Assembly: GCA_033961575.1 (NCBI GenBank)
Contig: CM066741.1
Coordinates: 2,485,715-2,549,714 of the forward strand
Direction: 5' to 3'
Length of the DNA: 64,000 nt
DNA from: Aselliscus stoliczkanus
Taxonomy: Eukaryota; Chordata; Mammalia; Chiroptera; Hipposideridae
Numbering within the stretch: position 1 is the stretch's first letter; each line of letters opens with the position of its first letter. Positions 11,001-23,000 of this stretch are shown piece after piece. The notes beneath the pieces were generated by a model, which worked only from the letters and a program-made list of their open reading frames with translations, did no database searches and was not told where the DNA came from. The position numbers and the translations under genes were made by a program.

Positions 11001-14000
11001 TGCCATGTCTCCTTCACAAATGCAGCCCCAGTTCTCTTCTGTCCATGGCTAACTTTCCTGCACAGTCTAAACAGCACATAGCTTTTATGGTGCTTGTGGC
11101 CACAAGCTGGCCGAGTTATGCTGCCGATGTTAAATGAACCCTCACGAGCAGGGGCGTTTGCCCTGAACCAGTGGCTAGGCAGGCACAGCCTACTCTGTGT
11201 GGTTGAGGTTTTTATCCTTCCCCAAATTGGGGAGAAGGGAGGGGTAGGTGAGGAGGTGGCAGGAGCCTGCCAGCCTTTCTCTGAGATACAATTTTCAAGT
11301 GGAAAGTGCACCAGGACCCTCTGGCACAGTGGAAGGCCAGCACGGCCCTCCCAGCTCTGGGCGATGGGCTTACAGTGGAGGGCGGCGTTTTCCTTGTTTC
11401 ACTTTCAGGAGTGGGGGCTCGGCAACCCTGCCCTCTGAGTGACAGATGACAAAGGAGGATGGAGTGAGAAGGTCCCAGAAGCTTCGCTCACACCACCTAC
11501 CTCCTTCATCAGGCCGGTGAGTTCCTGGCACGAGGCGCTGGGGTGCAGCGCTTGGACGTGGCCGAGCAGGCTCTGGGCCTTCTGGGTTTCGGCCAGGAGC
11601 TCATCCACATCCCGGCTGGCACAGATCTGGGGACAGTGGGAGCAGTCAGCCCTCCAGGAGTCACCTAGCTACCGACTGTGGCCAAGACAGGAGAAGGCAA
11701 ACAGCCACGCCAGGCTGTTGAAACCAGACGTCACGAGCTGGGGAGCACGTGCGGGACAGATGTGTCGTGTCGCATTTGGCCGGCACTGGCCTGCAGTGGT
11801 TTTAAACAACTGAAGGGCTGTCTCTCCTAAACATGCGAAGGAACACTTTACACCTGCCAGGGTGCCTATAAGAATAATGATTTTTAAAGGGCCATAATGA
11901 GTGCTGGCGAGGAAGCTGCAAATCCGAATTCTGGTACCTTGCTGGTGAGGATGTCAAATGGTGTGGAAAGCAGCTTTGGGGGCTCTTCAAAAAAATGAAA
12001 CCCAACTACCCCGTGACCAAGCAGTGCCACTCCTAGGTAGGTACCCCAAATCCTGGAAAACGGACTCAGATGCGTGTACACCCATGTTTATAGCAGCTCA
12101 CAAGAGCCAAAAGGTGGAAATAACCCAAATGTCCATCGACTGATGACTGGATAAACAAAATGTAGTATTATCCAGAAAATGGAATAGTATTCACCCATAT
12201 AAAAGAATGAAGTACTTGATACCTGCCACAATATAAATGACCCTCAAAAACGTTATGCTAGGGCTGGCCGAGTGGCTCAGTTGGTTAAGAGTTGGCTTAG
12301 AGCGTGTGCTCCGCAGGGCCACCAGTTCGATTCCCACATGGGCCAGTGAACGCTGTGCCTGAGCTGAGCTGTTGCTGAGCTGCCAACAGGTGTCAGGATG
12401 GCTCAGCTGGTGCAACAACAAGGCTGCCTGTTCAATGGTGGGCTATGCCCACCTGCAACTAACACTGAACTCGGCACCTTGAGCTGAGCTGCTGCCCGGA
12501 TGGCTCAGTGGATAGAGCGTGCACTCTTAACAACAAGGCTGCTGGTTCGACTCCCGCATGGGATGGTGGCTACGCCCACCCGCAGCTAAGACTAAACTCA
12601 GCACCTTGAGCTTAGAGGCCATGAGCTGCTGACCGGAAGCCAGATGGCGACTGGCGCCCTCCACAACGAAGACTGAAGAACAACAACTTGGCTGGTCCCC
12701 TCCCCCAATTCCCCAATAAAATCTTTAAAAAAACCAACAAACGAAAAAAACAAAAAACGTTATGCTAACTGAAAGAAGACAGACACAAAAGGAATATGAT
12801 TCCACTGAAATGAAATATCCACACTAAGTAAATCAACAGAGACAGAAAGCAGACCGGTTGCCAGGGGCCGGGGGTGGGGGGTGGGGGGGTGGGGAGGGAC
12901 CAGGAAGTGGCTGCTTAGGAGGTTACGGGGGTTTCCTTTTGGGGTGACGAGAATGCTTTGGAACTAGATATAGGTGGTGGTTGCACAACATTGTAAATGT
13001 ACTAAATACTGCTAATTGTTCAGTGTAAAGTGGTTGACTTTATCTCATGTGAATTTCACCTCAATTTTTTAAAAAGTAAAAATGTAAAGAAATCACACAG
13101 ACAAAATACTCTGGCTCTTCTTAAAAACTCGGAGGCCCGGCACCCTGGGGTCCATTCCTAAGGCTGGGGCTGAGAGAGGCGCCTCTTTAGGCCTCTTTAG
13201 ATGAGCCACGGGCCGTCTAGGTTACCCCAGCCCCCACCACTCTCTGTTGCCGCCCCCATCAGAGTCAGTTGTAATTTTCTGTCATCCTTGCACTGCTGTT
13301 TTGCTCATATTAAAGAAGACAATGAAATCTGTTGTACCCATATCTCCATCAAGAGTGAAAAACAACAGAGGGGCCAAGAGGGCCGCAGGTTTTAAGATGG
13401 AACAGCTCTTGGAGCAGCCGGTTTCCTTCATTGACTGTACCTTCCTACCCCTGTAGTCTGTGACCCCTACCAATAGTCTGGGAAAGGAGGTAAATGAGGG
13501 GGTGTCGCCCTAGGAGAACAGTGCCTGACCTTGGCTCCCTCGTGTGAATTGCTGGACTTTGTGACACTTGACCATGTGACATGCAAATGTTCATCAACTT
13601 GTGGGTATGAAGGGTTAGCAGGTGAGGCCCAGCCTGTTCGCTGACCAGACGGCTGGGCCTCCACCTGCCAAATGCGCCTCCAAACACATTTGCTAACTGT
13701 CACCTCTGTGGACACGGGGTGCGTGATGTTATTATTAGCTGGGACAAGGATGCTAACGGGTGGATTGGTAGGGAACTGACGGCTCAGCCGGAACTGAGGG
13801 TCCCCTGCAGGAGCGGGCTCCACGGAGGAGACAGACCTGAGGCACCTGACGCTTTGGTGGGAGCAGAGGTGGGGGGCATGTTGATGGCGACTGGAGAGAG
13901 GCGCAGGACTCCACCCGCTGGGCGGTAAAGGAGCTCTAGGCTCCCAGGCGTGTGATCAGCTCATCAGACGCGCTGACCGAAGGACCTCGTGCCTTCATAT

Positions 14001-17000
14001 CCCTGTTCTTCCCACGAGCTCATTTTAATGTGATTAGACCTGTGTGAACCCACTGAGCTTGGGGGAGGGTTGGGAAGCAAGTGCACAGCAGGCCCTGTCC
14101 TAGTGCAGATTCCGGGGGCACAGCCTTGGAGGCAGGCAGTGGGGGGGAGGACAGGGTGAGGGGCAGGGGCAGCGGGCTCACCTCCGCTTCCGGGCTGTAG
14201 CAGTGGTACCAGCCCCCCACAGCTTCTGCAAGGTTCTTCAGGACAGCCTGTGGGGATGGCACAGGGTCAGCCTCCTCTGGGCAACACCAACTCTAACAAG
14301 CTTTCTCCCCAGCTGCATCCCCCAGCTGCCCAGAGTGTCCCCTCTCACCAAAGGGAGAGCTCCGTGCACGGAGAGGAGAGTCGTGGTCTGGCCCACAGCA
14401 TGGGGCCCGTGCCCGGCCTCACGGGCTGGCCCCGCACATGCGGCCCATCCAGCGGAAACCCTGGGAACCTCAGGAACTTACCAGGGGCACCTGATCAGCG
14501 CATCTGTAGGCGACGATGTGGGTGAGAAGACCCCTGCCCATGGCGGACTGCTGGATGTAGTCGGACAGGATTTCAGCAGGCTGGTCTGGGCTGCGGAGAA
14601 GACGGAAGAAGAGAAAGGGGCACGCCAGCCCGAGGACACGCCAGAGCGAGATGGACTGTCCACCGAGTCTAACTGATCACCTGTGCCTGTCACCGTGTAA
14701 GATGCAGCGAGGCGGGGAGTGCGGGCCTGGGCGGCCCGGGTGGCCCTGCCCCACCACCTACGGACAGACAGCCTGTAAACACAGTCCCTCCGTGAAGCGT
14801 GTTTCTTCCAACACTGGTGGCTCTCCGGCCCCTGCATGTCGCCTGCTACCCACGGGGGAAAGGGGCCTACCAGCTTCCCAGGATGGTCACCAGGGAATCC
14901 AGCCCCTCGAGCGCGAAGACCTTCCTCAGGGCTTGGAGCAGGTTGCTGCCTCCATCGGGCTGCAGGTCCTTGACCCAGAGCGTCAGCTCCTGGAGGCTAG
15001 GGAGACGGAATGGAGACACAGCGCCGTCCTGGGCGCCAGGCCCAGCACAAATACGAGCTCAGGGAAGCCTAAAGGTACTTCTAAGGTGGGTGCCTTCTTC
15101 CCAGTTTATAGATGAGGAAACTGAGGCTGAGTTAGGAACGTGCCCGGGTGATACTGGAAGCGACTGCAACCCTGAGACTTCAAACCGGGTCTGACTCGAG
15201 TCTGAATTTCTGGCGGCAATGCCTGCGTCCCGTCACCCCCCACTGCCCACCCCACTCTCCTGGGGGCACGGAGTAAACCCCCCAACTCTGAGAGGGCGCT
15301 AAGAGGAGGCACACGGCTGTGGGGCTACATCCCACGCGGACTGGGAGACACGCCACTGGCGAACAGGAAAAATGGCTCAGCACAGTGTTCCCCTGTTCAG
15401 TATGTCACACGGGTCTAGTGCGAGAACTCCGCTCTTTCCAGCTCCCTTTCGGTCTGACCAAAACAAACAAATAAAACTCAGCCTGCTGCTGAAGTCTGCC
15501 TTTCGTTATTGAGAGTCTCCCTTTTAAACAACAGGGAAACAAATTCAGGCCGAGCGCCTTCTCGAGCCAACCGGTTTCAAGCTGAAATTTCACGTCCCCG
15601 TTTCATTTGTTTTCGTTGAATTTATTTTTTGGCTGCTTTCTAATTATGGCAAGTGATATGAGCTTCTCAGTTATGGTATTAACAGTTTCCCTCAACAACA
15701 AACGGGGTTGATATGAAGAAACGTCAGTAACCATACACGTGGCAGAGCTATGACAAACACCAAAGTCAGGAGGGACTGAAGTGGAAGAACTCTTGGCTGG
15801 ATGATTTCAAGGGCACTCGCAGGTCGGACATCCTGGAGATCAGGGGTTGTAACCACAGTGGAAATCACAGTGAAAAACGCTCTCATTCACTGAGTCCCTG
15901 CCGCATGCCAGGCGCTTATTTATTTATTTATTTATTATTATTTTTTTTTGAGGGCAGTGTCACTGGCCCTCATATGTGGGACCGAACCGGGGCCGCTGGC
16001 TTCCCACGCCAGCGCTTAACCACCGCGCCACTCGGCCGGCCCGCCAGGTACTTATTTGTCATTTCATCTTCACAACGACTCAGTGAGGGGTAGGTGTCCT
16101 CGACCTCTTCTGCTCGTGAGCGAGCTGAAGGACTGGTCAAGGTCACCCAGCAAATGTCACAGGCAGGAGTCAAAGCCAGCGCTTCTTTACCTGGATGGGT
16201 TCCCCTTTAAGCTAGTGCTGGGCAAGGGGACGTCAGTTCCCCAAGTCCAGGGTCTCCCTGGACTCTGCTCCGGGCTTTGGAATCCAAGCCTGGCTCTGTC
16301 ACGTTAGGGATGTTCCCTAACCTGAGCCCCACTTTCCCTATCTGCAAAATGGAGATTAAATCCTCTCCCACGTGATGGCTACAAATAGGAAATAAGACCC
16401 CAGTACATGCCAAGTGCCTAGCATGGTACCTAACCCATGGTGGGTGATCAAGGATACCTGCTTCCTGGAAAAGAAATTTCTACTTTCTGGCATAGCAAGT
16501 AGAAACTCTTACACATCTTCCTTCCCCGCCGCCACCCCCAAAGACACCCAAACTACGCTCGTTACAAAGGAGGAGGTACTGAGGTGCGTATGTACTGAGA
16601 GAGTGATATTTAAAGCCAAGTGCAAAGCCAAGGTCAGGGCAGAGTGCTGTGCTCTATTTCAATACAAGAGGCTAGGCACAGATGACGGGGTGACGGGCTG
16701 TCAGTGTGGGCGGAGGACTCCACTCCTGGGGGGTGAGAGGGGCCGCATCTGCTTTGATCCTTTCTTACTGTGTGAACTTTTGTCAATGAGCATGTATTAT
16801 TTTCATAATAATAAAACTATCTTTGCCAGTTTGCTGGATAAAAACGGTGTCTCGGGTTGTCGAGTCCTTTCATTTGGCGGCTTGCTCACTGGCTCCCGGT
16901 GTCTCTGCTTTTGCGAATTGTCTCTTTGCACTCAGCTGATGGGGTCTTGGGCGTGCGTTTTAACCGTGAGATAAAGACGCTAACACTTGGGTAGGAAAAT

Positions 17001-20000
17001 GGACAGACAGACATCCAGGCCAAGGCGGGGCAGTCACTCACGTGCAGGCGCTGACGTCCACCGGGGCCGGCCAGAGGGCGCTGGTCCTGGTGCCAAAGGA
17101 CAGGACATACAGCTTCCCCTTGTGGCTCAGCTGCTCGTCAATGAGGCTCTGGGGGACAAAAGGCCATCACTGGCTCCCACAGCCTGCGCCACGAGGAGCC
17201 TGGCTTCACCTCTCAGGCCGCGGCTGGGGTGTGCACCGCGCTGAAACAGGGCAGCTTGAGGCTCAGGGCGTGGACGCAGCTGACACGTGCTTCCCGCCCA
17301 CTGCGGGTATGGGATGGCACCCTAGCTGCGCATCCCCGCCTCCTGCCCCATGGCCCTGCGTGTGGTGCGGCAGGACACGGGCCTTCAACCTGCGGATGGG
17401 TAGGTGGACCCGGGCGGCTTTGTGTGCTCGCCCCGACTGTGTGTAGACTGCAGGTCCCCTCGGGAGCAGCTCCTGAGGGCTGCACAATGCTGGGGCGGGG
17501 TGTGGGGGATGTGCGTCCTGCAACCCATCTCAGCGTGCGCTGGTCGCACCAGGGAGGGAGGGCGGGGGGCGTCGGTGGTTCTTTTACCAGGCACGCCTGT
17601 GGGGTGCTCTCAAGCTGCAGCAGTGGGATAATGACCCCCTCTTCTCTTCCCAGCTAGAGATTTCACCTGCGTGCCACCAACACAAGCCTCGCATTGGCTC
17701 CTATTACACTAGCTCACCTGGGGGATCTTTGGAAACGACTTGTCTAGAAGGGGACATTGCCCTGACAACTGTCTGGGGACAAATCTGGGTAACTGGCCCA
17801 TGCTGAGCTATACAGAATCTCTGAATTGGCTAGTGCTGCCAAGGTCCCCATCCAAAGCTCTAGGGGTTCTCCTAAGAAAATAGCTCTTCCATGTCACTTC
17901 ATAGACACCACAGAGGTTTTTTTTCTATGTCACATTCTACCGAGCACTTAACTTGAGTAACCTCTCATCTTCCTCTGGCAGCCCTGTGAGGGGCCTCTGT
18001 TATCATCCCATTTGACAGGTGAGGTGACCAAAGCACAGAGAGGTTAGGTAACATGGTCACAGAGCCCAGGAGTGGTGGAGTGGCAGGGCAGCTCTTAGCT
18101 CCTCTGTGATGGAGACACTGAAGGAAGGCGGTGCCATGCCATGCTTTCCAGGAACAGAGGGTGGGGTGCAGTGGGGCTTCTCGAGACAAAGCCGAGTTAG
18201 CAGGGACTGCTGCGGTGAGAATACTAGAAGCTCACGCGCAGCCAGAGAGGACTGAGCTTCCTGGAACTCCACAGGTTTCTTTCACAGTAGGTGCTAATTA
18301 AGTGTGAACTGTTCTTTGTGAAACACCTTTCCACTTGTTACAAACAGAGCCACTTAGCCAGCACCAGGGGGAGGGAGTGGGGTGGTTCCAGATCCTTCTC
18401 TGTGCCTGCCCAGAGACTTACCAGGACGTGGTTTTGGAACTCCTCTTTCTGAGGGCCACTGCTGACAGCTGACACATCAATGAGGAGGCCGACTCGGGCG
18501 CCCTTGATGAGGCCAAATACCTGAAACCCAAGAGAGCGCGACATAACCGGTCTGCAGTGCTCTGAAGCCCTCCATGGGAAGCCCGTGTGACTGGGAGGCC
18601 CCACCCCCACCCCTCGGTGAGCAGCAGCAGAAGGCAGGCCGGCCCGGGCCCAGAGGGAAGAGCAAAGCCCAGGCCCTGACCTTCGCTCTGGGTGTAGCCT
18701 GCTCCCAGTCGGACGCCACCTATGCTTGATGTTGTTTCCCTTCCTATTTACTGTCCCCTCTTATGAATCCATGTCCATTACAGAACATCGGGTGACGGCA
18801 AGCCTGACACCTCATCACATCAGCGGATCTTACGGCAGGTGTCCACCGCCTTGTTTATTTCCCGCCTGCTCTACAATCTAAGGCGGACGCGCTCAGCTCG
18901 TTGGCTGCCCTGGTATTTCTGGGAGTTTCTAATTCTGTTAGGAGAGCTGCTGCCATCTCCGGGTCGATGCTGGTTGATTCTGCACAGAGCTATTCATCCT
19001 GTGACAGCTGATCTGTGACCTGGAACGTTCATTCATGTGAAATGCATGGTTCTCTAGCAGCAGTCGGTCCCATTTGATGTTTTTTGCCTTAAATCCTGCT
19101 TTACTGGAGATCCAATTTTCCTGTTCAATTCACTTCCCTGCTCTCAGAGATGAGGATTTTACACCTCTCACACCTCCAGCGCTCCCTCTGCACTCTCTGG
19201 GCAAGTGATTTGGCCTCCAATTCTCAAAGAAATCAAACAAATCGAAGGTTGTTTTTTTTTCTTTCCACACTGATCTACCAACCTACCTGCCCTGATGCCC
19301 ACACGCTGTGCCTTTTTCCTGTTACCAGTATCTGAGGCCAAGTCTCTAAGCCCTAAGGCCACCGCTTTGACTGGCATGACTGCATCTTCTCGGGCCAAAT
19401 AGGGACTTGGCTTCTCTCGTCATCCCTTCTCCTTCCTTCAGCCCCTCCCTGCCCACTGCACGATTCCCATCACCACACACACAGGCCGTAATGGCGCCCG
19501 TCTTCACAAGGAAACAAACTTTCAGGACCCGTCTCTCCCGCCTGCTACCCCTTCCTCTCTGTGCTCCCCTTTTCGGCAATGCTTCCTTCTCTGAGACCGC
19601 TCACCGCCGCACCCCTCTGAGGCCACATTTATCAAGGTGATCAACGGCCTCACTCTTGCCAAACCCAACGGTCAAATCTTCGTTCTCAGCTTTCCGGCAC
19701 TCTGAGTGGCACAGGGCGCAGTTTGAACACGCTGAGACAGTGAGCACACTGGTCTTTCCGGACGCCACCTTCTCCTGTCTTTCCTGCCACTCACTGGCCG
19801 GTCCTCCTTAATCTCCTTTGCCAGGCGACCCTCCTCCTCGTCCTGAAGACTGACTATTGGGATGCCCTGGGAACCTGTTCCTGCTGGTGTCGGCCATGGC
19901 CTGGGGGCTTGCAGACGCAGAGTCTCGGGTTCGCGCCAGGCTTATCTAATCAGAGTCTGCACTTTTGTTTTTTAGCTGAGCCATCCTGCCACCTGTTGGC

Positions 20001-23000
20001 AGCTCAGCGGCAGCTCAGCTCGGGCTGGGCATCGAACTGCTGTTGCTCAGAGCTCAGCTCGCACTCTTGACCACTCAGCCGGCCCCTAGAGTCTGCATTT
20101 TAAAAGGGCTCCCCCACCCCCAAACCAGGGCATTTGGCTGCATGGTAACGTTTGAGAAGCACGGGGTAAGGACAGTCCCACCTTCCTTTCTCTTCTGTGT
20201 CTACACCAGGGTCTGTCACCCTCTGTACTACTGACATTCCGGGCCAGATAACCCTCCGCTGTGGGGAGCTGGCCCGTGTGTTACAGGATATTTAGCGGCT
20301 TCCCTGGTCCCCACCCTGCCCAGTCGTGACACCCAAATCTCTCCAGAAAATGCCTAAGGTGAAAACTGATGGAGGAAAATAGGCTAAAACAAATAAGAAA
20401 CCAAATCAAAGGTTAATTTGCCCACGATCACTCTTCTGCCCTCCGGGTCTGAGGAAGACTTTAATCAAACTTTCAGGACAAGTTACGTGCAGATGGTTGG
20501 CCAGCCTCAGGCTGACACATGTCATTACGGGCCGAGGTGCAGTGGCCAAGGGGCATCTGCTGTCCCCCCTGCCTGGGATCTGTTTCCTCTGCTGGTAACG
20601 CTGGCTTTCTACGTGCAGCCATCGTCTCCCTTTCTCCGTCCATGAGATCCCGTCCGCCCGTCTCCCCACCCCCTGCTTTTTCCTCAGGAGCGAGCCGGAG
20701 TCCCAGTCCAGACAGTCAGAACAGCTCATCCCCTTGGTGATGGCCATGGGTCTCAACAAGCCCAGCCAAGGTCAGTCCCAGGTCCTGGGGAGATGCCCTG
20801 AGAAAGGGGGATGACGTCCCTTCCGACATGTCAGTCTAGCGGGTGACATGTAAGCTTAGAGCTGCCGATGACCATCTTCCCAAGCCTGGGGACAGCCTTC
20901 CCGAGAATAAAACCAACTCAGGAAAGCAGAGCCCAGAAACAGAGAGGACATCGCTCGAGTCCCTGGACACAGCTATGTCTGGGTTTTTTGGTTTTTCATT
21001 TATGTAGGTCAAGAAATTCCTTTTTTTTAGCTGAAGCCAATTTCAGTTGGAGGTCTATCATTTGCAACTGAAAGGGCTCTAACAAATACAGTGGGAAAGA
21101 GTGAAAGAGGGCAAAGAAGGAAAGCCCGTCAATTACCTTTCTGCTGTTTTCTCCGAGCCACTGTGTTCTCTGTTGATAGCGGTCAATGGCTCTGTCAAGA
21201 CACCAGACAGCCAAGGTCAGCTTTGTCACTGGGCAACAGTCCCTTACGTGCAAGGAGGCTGCTGTGTCTGAGGTGGTGGGGGACTACAGGCAGAATCCAG
21301 CGAGGAGGAACCTGAAGGGATCTGTCCGCAGGGGTCAAGGCTGGCGGGCGCTGTGCAGGAGCACGCGTGGGGCTGCCCTCAGGCACGCCCTGGTCCGCGT
21401 GAGGGCAGGCCTGTGGAGGGTGGGGGCGCTCTTCTCAGAGCTGTGTCCTCCCAGGTGAGACCTCCTGTCACCTGGAGATGGCCAGCCAGCCACACCTGAG
21501 GCAGCTCAGCAGCAGTTTCCGTGGCTGGTGAACAAAAGGCTTCGTTTCGAAACAGTAAGTAGCCATGGATACTTCCTGACCTTCCCTCAGTGCAAACCAT
21601 TCCAGTGGCTGTTTGGAGACCAGTGTGTAACCAGCGCTCACGTCAAATTGAACGGAGTCACTTGAATTGAACTGAATCCCTGCGCATGGGCAGGTGGGAT
21701 CTGGGGGTCTAGAGGAGGGCAGGGAAGGCCTTCGGCTATGAGGTCATGGGGCCGTGGGTGGTGGGCAGAGCTATAGGCATGCGTGGGTACAGATCGGGCT
21801 CAGAGCTTCACAGTGACACAGGCTTGTCTTGGAGATCCAGCTCTGCCATTTACCAGCTGTGTGACCTTGGACAGGTGTCGTAATCTCTCTGAGCCACAGT
21901 TTCATCATGTCTAACATGAAGATAAAAAATGGACTCTATCCAAGTCAATTTGCCAAAAGTCAATTTACTGAAAGCCAATCCCTTGAAAGGCAATTTGCCA
22001 AATGACCAATTACCTGACTAGACTCAAATATTCCTTAAAATGTGGATTCACAATTAAAACCAATTAACTGAAATACTGCAGAATTCTTTGAAACTCATTT
22101 AAACCTTCCAACCCAAGGGCTGGCCGAGTGGCTCAGTTGGTTGAGTGTGAGCTCTGAGCAACACGGTTGCTAGTTGGATTCCTGGCCCGAGCTGAGCAGC
22201 CGCTGAACTGCCAACAAGTGGCCAAAAAAAAAAATAAACCTTTCAACCCAATAAAAATTGTTATAAAAGTTACAGTTTACATGTTTTGATAAATTAGACA
22301 AATTGATCATTTAGCGATTGACTTTTGGCTAACTTGAGAGTAATACTATTATTTCCAGCTGTTGTGAGGCTTGCATAGGATAATGCATGCAGCCCTCAGA
22401 ATTCCTGACACATTAATAAATGTTAGCTATTAATTACTATCCTAGCTTTGTAAGAAACCTCAGGCAAACAGTAAGCACGGATCAGGTTACAAGCTGGGAT
22501 TGAATGTGTGTGCCAGCAGAGGCGGGTGGAAAGTCTGCACAGTCTGACATTTATCTGCAAAAGTATGACCCCAGCTCATTGGTCACTAAAAGTGGTCACT
22601 CAACCATTCCACATCAAATGTGGCGGTGAGGTTTTATGCGTTTATCCAAAGGGACCATAGATTTTAGAAGGCTCACGAAAATATGGTCCAACCTCTTTAT
22701 TTGAGAGAAGAGGAAATTGGGGCTAGAAGTGGAAAGAGACCTGCCCAAGGTCCCACAGAGATTGTTGGGCGAACCAAGTAACTTTCAGGCTGCGGAAATG
22801 ACATAATCTTTGAGCAATGGGGGGGACGCTGAGAGACGTACTTACTCAGAGAGCTTTGATTCAAATTGGCGGATAACCTGGGCGGAGAAGTGCATTTTCT
22901 TCATGACGCTGCTACCTTCCTCCCTGAAGAAACAAAGCCTTAGGAAGGGGACTGTGGGGCCCAGGGGGCTGGGGGTGTCACTGCAGGCGGGGGGTGGGGG

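Larger units (their letters stand above)
21800..22440 (+). repeat. MIR split by a hAT element
   Basis: The left half ends GAGCCACAGTTTCATCATGT at about 21920. The right half resumes at about 22340 with AATACTATTATTTCCAGCTG and the usual ATGTTAGCTATTAATTAC end. The roughly 400-bp gap is filled by the element at 21940-22337. Confidence 0.85.

Noticed and set aside
12261..12600. Possible tRNA genes (A-box and B-box-like sequences)
   Set aside because: The units are SINE heads without a foldable full cloverleaf and lie within a target-site-duplicated retroelement.
16414..16974. 186-codon plus-strand frame, the longest in the window
   Set aside because: It starts in a MIR, is antisense in a VWA3A intron, has low-complexity Cys/Leu composition and no recognisable domain; probably chance.
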